From Pyrus communis (taxonomy: Eukaryota; Streptophyta; Magnoliopsida; Rosales; Rosaceae), in contig NC_084808.1 in assembly GCF_963583255.1 (NCBI RefSeq), positions 16,485,725 to 16,549,724 of the forward strand: a DNA stretch of 64,000 nt, written 5' to 3'. The notes below the pieces were generated by a model, which made no database searches, had not been told where the DNA came from, and saw only the letters and a program-made list of their open reading frames with translations. The translations under genes and the position numbers were made by a program. Shown in pieces: positions 43,463 through 55,097 of this stretch (positions are counted from its first letter, which is position 1; every line of letters begins with the position of its first letter).

Positions 43463-45768
43463 ATGTCTTCCTCCGACTGCAGAAGTGATGAATATCCTCC
43501 ACCTTTGTATCGTCAAGGTGGTTCTTTCGACAAGGTAGGTTACTTCAAGGCTGCACATGTCAAGATCAATTCTGAAGAATTGCTTCGGGATTTTCTCGAG
43601 GCGTACAAGCATGCGATTCCGTTAGGAGTTCGCATCAAGTGGGTGAAAGATGATAGCGGCCATGAACCATACGACAAGGGTGCATTTGCTAGGAAGAAGG
43701 CCATCAAATTCTATGCATGTTGCTTTTTGTTAGGATTTCTAGGAGGTGATTTGCTCCATGAAATGCATACCTGCTCAGTGCTCCCAAATGAAGTTCATGC
43801 GATGATGGGGTTCTCAAACTTGAGCAAGTTCATTGATCTTGGCTTGACTATTAATGAGTTCTGGTACTTCTTTGAGATCAGCCACAAGGAAGGTGTGGGG
43901 CAGCTGAGGTCTCGCCATAGGCTGTTCGATGCTTCTAGCAAAGGTGATCATGAGTGGGCGAAAGACACCTTGGAGGTGAGTGGAGCGTAGGAGTCTGACT
44001 TTTCTCTTAAGCTGTATGTCTCGACTACCTTTATTAATGGTAAGTGAACTACTTCATTATTATCCTGCTTGAATTTTTGTTGAACTGCTTCATGACTTCA
44101 ATTTATTGATCGCCTTTCCTACTTTGTGTAGATTCGAAGTTTGGCTCAACTCCAAGGACTTTGGCAGATATGAAGAAAGTACACGTCACCTTAGGCATTC
44201 CTGCTAAGTACCGTGAGTAGCGCTGGCTACTCAGCCTTCTTCGTCGGGAGAAGGGTGGCCTGCCTCTAAAGGAAGAGATAAAGCGGATAAAGGATGAGGC
44301 GTTGGCTCACTCGATCGCTGCTGTAGAACCTGCTACCAATGAAGGTGGAAATAAGAGATATACTTCACCTCCTTATAAGCCTTCGGCCAAGAAGAAGCCG
44401 AGGATTTTTTCTGCTGCTGAGAAGCTTGTCATTAATCTAACTTCCCCCAAGAGGGCAAAGATAACTGTTGAGCCTGAGCATGTAAAACCTGCTGCTCCGA
44501 CGGTGACCACATCCATTCTTAAGAGACTTGCCCAGCGGAAGAGTTCGGTGATGCCTATAGTGTCCGGGTTTGTATTAAAGCGTCCATCGAGAGCTAAGTC
44601 TGGCTCTACTTTTAAGAGGCTCATCGCTATGAAGAGCAGGAAGGTGGATTCTGCTACTAAGGTGGCGTCTGGGCCTACTTCTCTTTCTGCCATGATTGAC
44701 TCATCTGTTGAGAATGGGAAATCTGCTCGCACGGGCAATTGTGAGAGATCTACCGAGTCTGAGGTTGGAGAGTTTCCTGAAGTTTGTGTGCTGCTGAAGG
44801 CTGACCTGTTTGAAGACGACAATGCATGGGCTAAGTTTGTTGACAGTGTTGGGAAAGTTATCGTCCGTTCAGACTCTTTTGCGAATCGTCCTGCCTACTC
44901 GATGAGGTCCTGTTTGATTGCTACAATGCATAAGACTTTAATCCTAGCAATCAAATCTATGTGCGTTGATCAGGATACTGTCAAGTGTGTTAAGGATGTT
45001 GAAGTGGCATTGGTGGCTCAGTTTCGTTTGGCTGTTGAAAAGATCGAGAAGCTTGAATCTGAACTCACCATTTTAAAGGGGTCTGATGTCTCTGCCCCCA
45101 TTTCTTTGCAGCTGAAGATCGCTCATCAAGAGGTCACCCATTTGAATGCTAGGCTTAGTGTGACTCAAGCGATGTTGGAAACTGCAAAGAAGGAAGTCAA
45201 TCGTGTTTCTCCGGTGGTCGAGGACCTTGAGTGTGTCAATTTGAAGCTACGATCTGTTTGCTTTGCCAAGGACGATAAGCTTATCTTCATGCATGGTGAA
45301 GTGTCTCGCCTCAAGGACGTTGCCAGTAAGCTTGAGTCCAATGAGATAGATCTACAAGGTGAATAGTCTACTAGCGAGCACTTGAAAAAGGAACTGGATG
45401 AGCTGCAAAGTGCTCACACTAGCTTGTTGAGGAGAATGTGTAGCTGAAGAATGAGAAAGTTGGTCAAAAACTGGTGCTTGCTTCTTGTTAGGCCGATTTC
45501 TACAAGCTTGGCTATGTATACCATATTCAAGGCAGGGCGTCAGATTATGAGTTTTCCGAGAAGGACTTTGAGACTTTTTCCATTTCTCTAGTTGATCTGC
45601 TTGATTTCTCGTTTAAGGTTGCCTTTGGTGGAGCAGCTGAGGGTCGGGCAGTCCAGGTTGGGGCGGCTAAGGATGAGCTGATAGAAGCTTTAGCTGCTGG
45701 GAATGCCACGACTGCTGAAGGCATGGCAGTCGAGGAACCAGTGGTTGCGCAAGCTGCTAACGAGTAGT
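43463..45768 (+). pseudogene. Gypsy additional ORF on the opposite strand (aORF), spliced and broken
   Basis: A long plus-strand coding region opposite to gag-pol. First part (43463-43990) contains 'LPNEVHAMMGFSNLSKFIDL' and 'EFWYFFEISHK'. Frame then runs to a probable donor near 44039 and resumes after an acceptor near 44133 ('FGSTPRTLADMKKVHVTLG'). The second part (44302-45366) is Lys/Ser/Pro-rich, then a long coiled coil ('VEKIEKLESELTILKGSD'). The end (about 45490-45768) reads 'DYEFSEKDFETFSIS' and an Ala/Glu tail. Stops at about 43988 and 44218 and frameshifts after 45366 break it. Similar plant-transposon-annotated proteins occur in Rosaceae genomes, as I recall. Function unknown; not gag, pol or a clear env. 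Confidence 0.75.
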
Positions 45769-46169
45769 CTTTTTGCTTAGACTTGGGAGTTTTGAGTTTT
45801 TTCGTTTTCCTTTTTGTTCTACTTTGCTTGAACTTTGTTGGCCTTCGAACCGGTTTATCAATTTGCTAGAAATTTAATAAACAACTTTCCTTGTTTTTGC
45901 TTCATCCTTCTATTTTGCCATGTCTTTTGCGAAACTTTACTGTAGGACGGGCGACTGGGTGAGTTGCTTCAATGAAGCAGTTGGTCCCACATCATCACTT
46001 AGGTTTTAGTTTTGGCTTCGGGGCTTCAGGAGCCTTGCCTACTTGTGGCATCTTGCAAAACTTTGTCATATGACGGGCAGTTGAGTTGGCTGTTGACTCA
46101 TGTGGTCAATTTAGGCTTCATTTTTAGCTTTAAGGCTTTTAGAGCTTTACCTACAAAATGAAGAAATGC

Positions 46170-46680
46170 AGGATTTCCAACTTATAGAACCGGTGGCCGA
46201 ACTCATTGTCTCCATAGGAGGTATGCGAGTTCGCGTAGCTACTATAGTTGTGAATCTCAGCTTTAGGTAGCTTCGTGAGCTTTAGCCCTCCCGGGGCATG
46301 TTACGAGATTTTTAACTTATAGAGCCATTGGCCGGACTCGTGCTTCTTGTAGGAAGCAGAGGAGGTCCGCGTAGCTGCTATATTCATGACACTCGACTTT
46401 AGTGGCTTCTTAAACTTCCGCCCTCTTGGGGCGTGTCATGAGATTTTTTTACTTATAGAGCTGTCAGCCGGACTCATGTTTTTCATAGAAAGTAGAGGAG
46501 GTCCGCGTTGCTGTTATAGTCATGATACTCGACTTTAATGGCTTCTTGAGCTTTGGCCCTCTAGAGACATGTCGCAAGATTTTTGACTTATAGAGTCGTT
46601 GGACGGACTAGTGTTTCTCGTAGGAAGCAGAGCAGGTCCGCGTAGCTGTTATAGTCGTGACACTTGACTTTGTCCCAGTA
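46170..46680. repeat. About 135-bp tandem repeat array inside the Gypsy
   Basis: Four diverged units, each with 'ACTTATAGAG', 'CGGACT', 'AGAGGAGGTCCGCGT' (or variant) and 'CTCGACTTTA'; starts near 46178, 46312, 46449, 46584. Lies between the extra ORF and the 3' end of pol. Confidence 0.85.
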
Positions 46681-47293
46681 AAACTTAAACCATAGACCGT
46701 CGGCCAGAAGTGCTGCTTGTAAATAAGCAGACGAGTTCGTGTAGTCACGACAGACGTAAATTTCTGCTTACGTGCTGCCTTGGGCTTTTAGCTGTCGGGT
46801 TGTCGGCCAGGTGTCTTACTTACAAAAGCAGATGACCTACATAACCACTTTAGGCGTCATCCCTGGTTCTCGGAGGCCTTTTTGGCATGAGGTGTAGGCG
46901 AAGTCGCTCCTCAAAAGTCATATCATTTTGAGTCGCAGCTTTGATCCAGTAGGTCGCTTAACTAGTATTGCAACACTTTAAAATCAAGCCACTTCATGAA
47001 GATTTGCATGTTGAGGACGGACCATCTTGTCATGCGAACTCTTTCATGGGTAGGGGTCATGCGCTTAGCGTCTCTTTGGGTTAGAAACCCAGGATCCCGC
47101 ATAATTGAATTTTTCAGTTGGCTAAGTCTATTCCAGAGGAAGGAATATCGTGGCCAATTATGGGAGTCGTTCGGCGTAGGTAGTCGATGCATTCAGAGGG
47201 AACTGAGCAGTCGTACAACCCATCCACGTCTGGATATTCCAGATACGCTATGTCTGAATGTGCACAGGGCGTATTCTGCTTGTCACAGGGGTG

Positions 47294-47440
47294 GTTATGC
47301 CATGTTTGCAGAGCAACGAGTATCTTACTCCATGTTTGCAGGGCAAGGAGCGTTTCATGCCATGTATGCCTGGCAACGGGCTTCTTATACCATGTCTACA
47401 AGGCAGCGGGTGTCTTACACCATGTCTGCTGGGCAGTAGG
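47294..47440. repeat. 36-bp minisatellite inside the Gypsy
   Basis: About five units of 'CCATGT(T/C)TGCAGGGCA' plus a variable 'GGGTGTCTTACA'. The 36-base period is 12 codons, so the plus strand shows a repeating peptide of the 'SYTMSAGQ' type; I see no evidence that it is translated. Confidence 0.8.
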
Positions 47441-47559
47441 TGTTTTTTGCTTATCGCGGGAATTGGTCAGTTTGTTTATGCATTTGGCCCAGACTTGCGA
47501 ATAATTCCTTCAATCTTTATTGAGAATAGAGGCTTTTATTAACTTTTCTCGTATGCAGT

Positions 47560-48840
47560 AATGTCATAACAACTGACAATTCTTGGCATGCGAGGTCTTG
47601 TTCGTCGAGCTGCTTAAGTCTTCGAACTTTTTCTCCTTGAATAGGGTCCAAGGAGCGGTGGGAGGTTAGGCCACACGTTGTACTTTCTCAGGTTGTAAGC
47701 ATTCCACTATTTGTCGATTTCTTTGTCGCTCATAGTGGTAAGGGTGTAGCTGCCTCTTCCGCTTACTTGGCTGATTTTGTACGGACCTTCCCAGATGAGA
47801 GCCATCTTTTTTGGAGCCTTCTCATCGGGCGGTAATGAAGGCTTTTCTGAGGACTAAGTCTCCTGGCTGAAACTGTAGGGTTTTTGCCCTTTTGTTGTAG
47901 CTGGAAATGAGATGTTGCTAATAGGCTGCAATATGGGTGATAAACTTCTCGCGCTTTTCTTCTACCAGGTATAAGTTGGTGGTCATCTCATTTTTGTTTT
48001 GCTCAAGGTTTGGCAGTACAGTGCTGATGCTTAGCACTATGACGTTGGGATAAATGATCGCCTCAGAACCATATGCCAAAGAGAATGGAGTTTTACCGGT
48101 TGCTCATCTTTTGGTGGTGCGATATGCCCATAAAACACCAGGGAGCTCGTATGGCCACTTGCCCTTCTTGTCAGAGAGGATATTCTTAAGGCAGTCGAAG
48201 ATGGCTTTGTTAGACGCATCGGCCTGTCCGTTTCCCTACAGATACAAGGGCGTAGACATGTGTTACTTGATGTCATATTTTTTGAAGAACTTCGCTAAGT
48301 CTTTGCCCACGAACTATGGACTATTGTTGGTGATGATGAAGTATATGATGTCGAAGCGGCAGATGATGTTTTTCCATATGAAGCACTTTATGTCCGTCTA
48401 GGTAGTTATGGTCATGGGTTCGGCTTCGACCCATTTTGTGAAGTAGTCGGTTGCTACGATCATCATGCATCTGCCCCCAGTAGCAGGCGACATTGGTCCT
48501 ACCAGGTTAATCACCCATTGCATGAATAATCATAGACTCATCTGTGGGTGGAGTTCGTTGGTAAGTAGTGCGGGCACATGCTTGAAGTGCTGGCATCTAT
48601 CGCACCTTTGTACATTTTTCTTAGCGTCTTAATGCATGGTCGGCTAATAATAACCAACGTTGAGAGGTTTTTGCGCCAAGAAACGGCCTCTATAGTGGTT
48701 TCCACAGACACATTCGTGGATTAAGCTATAATCTTCAGGTCATCGGGAGGCGAAGATGTGGTCTTGAAAATGATCTTCGAACGAGCATGTCGTTCCACAT
48801 GTAGTTGCGTGCTGCCTTCATTTGGAGCTTTCTGGACTCC
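47560..48840 (-). pseudogene. Gypsy integrase region (degenerate)
   Basis: Minus strand shows integrase-side patterns in several frames: 'RTTKRATTGKTPFSLAYG' followed by 'LEQNKNEMTTNLYLVEEKRE', then 'KTLQFQPGDLVLRK', the usual core-to-C-terminal order in Gypsy pol. Multiple stops and frameshifts. The zinc-binding HHCC part is not clear. Confidence 0.7.
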
Positions 48841-48842
48841 AG

Positions 48843-49640
48843 TCAGTCTACGGGGAGTGTTTCATTGACTATGTAGTCGATAATGGGATCTTGCCAACTC
48901 GGGGTTGTGCTGATTTGCACCACCTTGACTGATGGTTCCTCATCTATGCTTGGCCTTTCCAAGTACTCGATTGGGATGAAGCGCCTGAGCTGATGATCTA
49001 ATGCGGAGCTTAGGCTTGCTAATGCGTTTACGTGGGCATTTTCTGCTCGTGAAACCTGAGTGAGTGTGTACGCCTGGAACGTCACTAGCTGCCCTCGTAC
49101 TTTCTTGAGGTATCGGGCCATCTTTGGATGCTTTGCTGCATACTCCCCTAAGGTTTGGCTGATGATCATCTGGGAATCGGAATAAATCGTGAGCTTCTTC
49201 ACTGCTAGGTCTTTTGCCAATCAGAGACCTGCTAGTAGGGCTTCATACTCCGCTTCATTGTTTGATGATTTGAAGCTCAAACTGATCGCCTGCTTAAGCA
49301 TCAAGCCATCTGGGGTAGTGAGAACCATGCCTGTTCCCAATCTTTGATGGTTGGATGATCCATCGACTTACAAACGCCAAAAATCTCCATTAGGTGGGCT
49401 AGGTACAGTTATGGTGTGCTCGACTGCCTTTAAGGCACTTTTGGGCAATGTTGCTGCATCCTTTAGGCTTGGGGTGAATTCTGCTATGAAGTCTGCCAAT
49501 GCCTGGGCTTTTATCACCGTGCAGGGTTGGTATGCTAAGTCGTATTGACCAAGTTCTAATGTCCACTTTATCACTCGTTGAGAAGCGTCTAGATTGTACA
49601 AATTGATCACAGTGGATACTGAGTCATGATGATGATCGGA
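48843..49640 (-). pseudogene. Gypsy RNase H regions (RT-linked and second RNase H)
   Basis: 49610-49368 matches the RT-linked RNase H strands ('RVIKWTLELGQYDLAYQP'). The frame at 49220-48843 matches an RVT_3-like second RNase H ('KKLTIYSDSQMIISQTLGEY', 'VSRAENAHVNALASL'), retaining the SDSQ acidic residue. A stop separates them. Confidence 0.8.
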
Positions 49641-50199
49641 TGCCCTTGAAAGTAGGGTCTGAATTTCCGAGTTGCAACAACTAGCGCCAAAATTAGTTTT
49701 TCAATCTTTGGGTATCTGGTTTCTGCATTGATGAGAGCTTTGGATGTGTATAATACAGGCAGTTGGGCCCCCAGCTTTTCTCGTATAAGGGTAGAGCTTA
49801 CTGCTACTTCCGATACTGTCAGATAGATGTATAGGTTATCTGCTGCTTCCAGTTTAGATTGTAGTGGAGGTGATGTCAGGTACTACTTCAGGTCTTGAAA
49901 TGCTTTTTCGCATTCATCGTCCCACTTGTCCTTCTGCACCTTTTTTTATTGCCTTGAAGAAGGGCTTGCATCGGTCGGTGGATCGCGAAAGGAAACAATT
50001 GAGTACGGCTGCTCGTACGGTCAGACTTTGGATCTCCTTCAGAGTTGTGAGCGATTTCATGTCCAGGATCATTTTGATCTGCCTTGGATGAGCCTCGATT
50101 GCTCGTTAGGTTACAAGGTACCCTAAGAATCGGCCTGAGGAGACGCCAAATGTGCACTTGGCTGGGTTGAGCTTCATGTTGTATTATCTGAGAATGGCA

Positions 50200-50800
50200 A
50201 AAGTTTCTGTCAAGTTGCGATTGTGGTCTGACCGCTTCTTGCCTTTCACCATAATGTCGTCGACATAGACTTCTATGGTGACTCCAATTTGCTTCTTGAA
50301 CATCGTGTTTACAAGTCATTGGTAAGTTGCTCTTGCGTTCTTGAGGCCAAAGGGCATGACCTTGTAGCAGTATGTGCCTCGTTCGATCACGAATGCTGTC
50401 TTTTCTTTATCAAGCTTGTGCATGGCAATCTGATTATAGCCTGAGTACGCATCTAAGAAGCTGAGGAGCTGATTCCCGGATGTTAAGTCAAGAAGCAAAT
50501 CGATTCGAGGAACCGGGTAGTTATCTTTAGGGCATACCTTGTTGAGATCGATGTAATCCACGCATACTCTCTATTTGCCCTTCTCTTTTTTCATCACTAG
50601 CATGACGTTGACCAGCCATATTGAGTGTGCCACTTCCTCAATGAATCTGGCCTCCAGTAACTTGTTGATTTCGGCCTCAATGATCGCTATTCGCTTGGGT
50701 GCGAAATGTCGCCTTTTTTGGATCACAGGTTTGGCAGCGGGATCAACGTGCAGCTTGTGACAAGCTATTGCTGGATTAATGCCAGGCATGTTAGAGGGTG
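50200..50800 (-). pseudogene. Gypsy reverse transcriptase (broken)
   Basis: 50789-50571 gives 'HFAPKRIAIIEAEINKLLEA' and 50561-50316 gives 'DYIDLNKVCPKDNYPVPRID' and 'FLDAYSGYNQIAM', the standard Gypsy RT blocks. The catalytic YVDD is at about 50258-50270 in another frame. A stop at about 50570 and a frameshift after 50316 break the domain. Confidence 0.88.
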
Positions 50801-51011
50801 ACCATGCGAAGATGTCGCGATTCTCCTTAAGAAAAGCCTTAAGTTCTTCATTTTCTGCTGGGCTCAGACATGAGCCGATTCTAGCCGTTTTTTCCGGCTG
50901 ATAGAGGTCAAGAATGATGTTTTCGGCGTCATCTTTGATTTTCCATCTTGATTCATCTTCCAGGACATTGTTGACCTTGACATCATTTTCTTGACCTGCC
51001 TGCTGTAATTG

Positions 51012-51860
51012 CTATTTGGTAGAGGTAGAGTCGTCTTTCTGCACTTCAGCTGTTACTGCTGGGGCAAAAGATTTCTTCTTTAACTCCTTGAGAACTTGCA
51101 CAGTGCATCGCCTGAACATAGCCTGGTCACTTTTGATCTCTCCGACTGCTCCTCCTGGGATGCGGAATCGGATTTTATAATACTCGATCAATGTCACAGC
51201 TCCAGTCTTCACTAGCCACGGACGGGCCAATATCTTGTTATGAGGAGATGGGTTACTAACGATCATGAAGGTCTGCGACGAGACAATCGGTGGGTTGGTT
51301 ATGTCGAGTGTGATAATGCTAATGGCAATTAAGGTGAGTTCGTTGAATCCGGTCAAGACCTTCGTTTTGCATTTGATCTTGCTTTCCAGGCCCATCTTTT
51401 AGATAACTAATAGTTGTATGAGGTTGACAGAGCTGTCTTTGTCCACCATGACTTTATCAACGATGACGTAGGCCGGTTGTATAGAAACCACCAAGGCGTC
51501 ATCATAGGGAAAGTCTACTCCCTCAGCGTCTTGCTCGGTGAAGCCGATGATTGGTCCAGGTACAACATTTACGGCTTGAACCTGATTGACCGATCTTGCC
51601 TGCTGGATCTTCCTCTTCTTGGAGTTATTGGTGGCCCCCAGATGCTCGAATTGGGCAAAGATTCCGATGATTCGGATTGTCTTGGTTGAGGGTTCGGCAT
51701 CAGCATCTGCTTCTCGCCTTAGCCGGGCAGCTGGTTTGTTGACAAACTGGTCGCACTTGCCTTCCTTCATGAGCTGCTCAAGGTACTTTTTCCATGTAGT
51801 GTAATCATTGGTTATGTGCCCAGGATCTCTGTGGAATGAGCAATATTTGGTCTGGTTCAT
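51012..51860 (-). pseudogene. Gypsy protease region and gag C-terminus
   Basis: 51860-51399 begins 'YCSFHRDPGHITNDYTTW' (zinc-knuckle-like end of gag) and contains 'MVDKDSSVNLIQL' in place of the aspartic protease D-x-GSS motif, so the catalytic triad is damaged. 51395-51012 continues the protease ('ILARPWLVKTGAV'). Confidence 0.75.
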
Positions 51861-52319
51861 CTTAGAGGTGTCACCCCTTAAAGGTGGTGGCGGCTTAAAC
51901 CATGGCTTGTCCTTGAGGTTGCGAAGGATTAGGCTGATTAGGACTGAGAACTTGGTGTACTTCTTGGGCGTTGTGCCTCCCTTTGTTGGGGACTGGTCCC
52001 TGCGTTTGTTTCCTGGCTTGTTTTTGTTGTTGAGCTATTTATCGCTAGCTTTCTTTTGAGTTGGTACCGCATCTTTGCATGGCTGCTTAGGCGGCTTATG
52101 GGAGAACTTTTTGTCATCCCAGAATGAGTGTTTTTCTACCAAAGCATAAGAGTTTGTCAGGGACAGGTTCTTGCCCACAATCAATTTCCAGAAAAATGGA
52201 TGATCTGCTGGAAGCCCATTTCGGAAAGCTGAGCATGCGATGTTGTCATCTCATCCGACAATCTTTGCTTTCTCCGCCTTCAATCTCTTAACGTAAGTGC
52301 GGAGTGACTTATTCGGGTC

Positions 52320-53990
52320 CTTCTTCATGCTGAAGAGGTGGTCAGACTTCTTCTTAATCGAGCGGTAGGATGAATATTCCTTAGTGAAAACGAAGGAAAG
52401 TTCGCTAAAATTCTTGATTGAACGTGGCGACAGGGTGTGGAACTAGTCTTGTGCCTCGCCTTGGAGCTTGTGGCAAAGATCATGCATATGAGAGCGTTAT
52501 CGTTAGCGTAGAATGTCATGGCACTTCGGTAGTGCATCAAGTGCCTATCCAGATCTTCATCTCCATTGAATAAGGTGAAATGTGGTGGGCTGAATTTTCG
52601 TGGTGGGTCCGACTGCTCGATCTCGTCTGTAAAGGGTAACCTGCTCAGGTTGACCACGTCTCTATGAAGGGCATCGTCGGTAGTGTTAATGCGCTGGAAT
52701 CCGCGCAGTTGTTCTACTACGAGTCTTTGTACTTCCTCCTGGATTTGTGCCTGGTTGTTGTGCTGCTTGCCATCGCTCTTGGCGGGGGCTGCTAGTGGAA
52801 CTTGAGCTGGACTGCTCACATGCTCTTCTTTGGACGTCAGATGATTGCCTACTCTGTTACCTCGTAGGAGGATCTCCTTGTGGACCTAGCCTCGTGTGGA
52901 TGCTTTACTTGGAATATCTTGGGTACTCATCGGAGTGTGGACCCAACCTCGAATGTACACTAACTCGTGAGCCGATTCGGGAATGAACGTTTCTTTGCGC
53001 ATCTAGGCAGGAGAAGACGTTTCCCCGAGGGCCCAAACGAGAGTGCACACTACCTAAACACACAGTTCGTGGAGGGCTAAGCGACTCTTTGCCAGGACGT
53101 CACTGGAATGAGTTATGTTCTTCCGCCCTTATCCTGCTTCGGGACACCTCATCTGGGGCGCATTGCATCTCGATGCGGTCGAGGAGTTGGTTCACCAAGG
53201 TGGTCTGTTGCGTGAGGGCGTTTGTCAAATTGGTGACCTGCTGGGGTAGATGGTGATCGCCATTTGGATTGGAAGAGCTTGGATGATGGGCGTCTCCATG
53301 TGTAGTGGAAGTATAATGGATTGCAGGTACAAAGTTTGTGCCCAAAGCAGGTATTCCTGCAGAAAAGTGGGGTGTAAGTAACCCTGAATTGATCGTGAGA
53401 CTTGTGGTCAGAATCTGGACCGCTGAAGGTGGCCTTGGAATGGATTGAGCCACGAGCCAGGTCGTCGGAGAGGGTCACAGGGCACGTTGGACCGGCGCCT
53501 GCTTGTTTTGGGCCTGCATGGTCGTGAGCCATTCTGACCATTGGGTTGCCACATCATGGCCTGCTGGCTGAGTGGCTTGGGCCTAGGCCCATTGAGATGT
53601 CTGGTTGGCAGCAGCTACCTCATTCTGGGCTTGGGTTTGGGCCTGCTATTGAACAAGGCCTGCTACTGCAGTGGGCTGGGCCTTTTGCCCAGGGCTTGCT
53701 GTGGCAGTTGCCAAGTTTTAGGCCTCCTGCCCATAGGGTTGGAAGTGGACCTGGGCCTTCTGCTTAAGGTTTGGTAGGGTGCGGCACTGCAAAGGTGGAA
53801 ATGGTGTCGTGGCTTGGTGGGTCACGGTGATGGTGGTAGCGGTGCGGCTTCGAAGTGGTGGGGCTCCTCCTGCCGTCGCGTTGAGCCTTGAAGACCTCCG
53901 ATGTGGGGCAATGTCCTCGTCTCCACTTTCTGGTCCAAATCCTTGAACGTACGGGGTTCCGTTCGTCATAGTTTTTGAATTTCCTACCAT
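52320..53990 (-). pseudogene. Gypsy gag (broken)
   Basis: Starts near an ATG at 53990; N-terminal part is Pro/Thr/Gln-rich. 52819-52325 holds the retrotransposon gag core ('PPRKFSPPHFTLFNGDEDL', 'MTFYANDNALICMIF'). Stops and frameshifts lie between the parts. Confidence 0.8.
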
Positions 53991-54121
53991 TGTATCCTTT
54001 CTCCAAGGATTGATCAAGAAACTTTTATAAGAAAAATTAATTGATACAAAGTGTGAGAAATTCAATGTAACAGAAAATTCAGGAAATAAATGCAAGAGGT
54101 TTCTTTGAGTGTTTTGAATCA

Positions 54122-54142
54122 GCTCTCAATGAAAGCACCAAT
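54122..54142 (-). promoter_or_regulatory. Gypsy primer-binding-site candidate
   Basis: Minus strand TTGGTGCTTTCATTGAGAG directly after the 5' LTR, a sequence often seen at this position in plant Gypsy elements. The matching tRNA was not identified. Confidence 0.5.
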
Positions 54143-54143
54143 T

Positions 54144-54749
54144 TGTTGATGCAAATTTCCACCGTCTTCAGTCTTGACGAAAATACACCTGGAAAACAAT
54201 CAACACATTTGATCAGAGACCTAAGCCTTACCTGCCCGCGAGCTGGGGGAGGGGTTTAGGTCAATGGATCTCTGATGCCTAAGTTAGTTTCTCTGAGAGA
54301 GTAAAGTGTTTAGGGCTTTTTAGGGTTGCAAAAGCTCTGAAAATTTGGTAGAATATGAGGTATTTATAGGGGTAGGGTCGGCCATATAGTGTTTAATGGA
54401 GATATATTCTCTAAATATTTCCAAGATATTTAATAGGAGATAATATCTTGAGATAATGGGGTAATTATCCCTAATTGATTTAAATTAGGATTACTTACTT
54501 GATTGGAGTCAATCTTCAATTAGGAATGCATTAAAGATAGAATTTGGGTAATTAATTCTTATCTTTAATTCCTTACCAATGGCAGGTGAGCTGTGGGCAG
54601 TTGTGTTTAGCTGCTGAGATCTCCATGGGTGTGAGTTGCGCGTGGGAGCATCTGAGAAGCCTGCCCATTTATTAAGGGCAATCTTGTCTTTTTTTAATAA
54701 AGGTCCACGTGTCGCCTCTAGAATATTTGGGATTATTTTAGGCTCCACA
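54144..54749 (-). repeat. Gypsy 5' LTR
   Basis: On the plus strand begins TGTTGATGCAAATTTCC and ends GGATTATTTTAGGCTCCACA. Carries an extra 'TTTTTAGGGTTGC'-type insertion relative to the other LTR. Confidence 0.92.
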
Positions 54750-54754
54750 GACAT

Positions 54755-55090
54755 CATTTAGTTTACAAAATTTAGCTTCCCTCGTATTACCTTTTTTTCT
54801 TCTATAAATTGCCCTTTAAATGCCTCTCACTAATAATTGTTAGAGAGACTAGGTTAATTGAACACCATGATGAGCTACGTTATTTCTTTAATACACCATC
54901 CAATAATATATGACAAAATTATATATGTGTTCTCATTCCCTTCTAAATTTCAATTCGTAAGCCTAATATATAAACAAGAAAGTCAAAAAGCCGATGCAGA
55001 AAGAAAGGAAGCAACAGAAAGAGGACTGTATTGATAGCTGGTTGAAAACTTGAGAAATCCCATATTAATTATGGTGGAATTTACTGCACA
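54755..55090. repeat. Right part of split MITE and host repeat
   Basis: 54755-54792 completes MITE copy c. Then 'CTCACTAATAATTGTTAGAG' and 'ATGATGAGCTACG' resume the host repeat seen at 39380 and 41515, and 'GAAAGAGGACT' matches 39490. Confidence 0.6.
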
Positions 55091-55097
55091 TGAATTT

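Larger units (their letters stand above)
42070..54749 (-). mobile_element. Gypsy LTR retrotransposon, 12.7 kb, with antisense extra ORF
   Basis: Two LTRs (42070-42661, 592 bases; 54144-54749, 606 bases) in the same orientation with TG..CA ends, flanked by GACAT at 42065-42069 and 54750-54754. Gag, protease, reverse transcriptase, RNase H and integrase lie in that order on the minus strand, so the element runs right to left. Primer-site-like sequence TTGGTGCTTTCATTGAGAG follows the right LTR on the minus strand; a G-rich polypurine-like tract (GTGGGTGTAGGGGCA) precedes the left one. All frames are broken. By eye the LTRs differ at roughly 6% of positions, so the insertion is not recent. Confidence 0.93.

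Noticed and set aside
43035..43612. Minus-strand ORFs near the left LTR
   Set aside because: No pol or gag similarity; antisense to the extra ORF and its leader.
47187..47504. Repeat-peptide proteins on the plus strand
   Set aside because: Open frames come from the 36-bp minisatellite having a length divisible by three; no start context or family.
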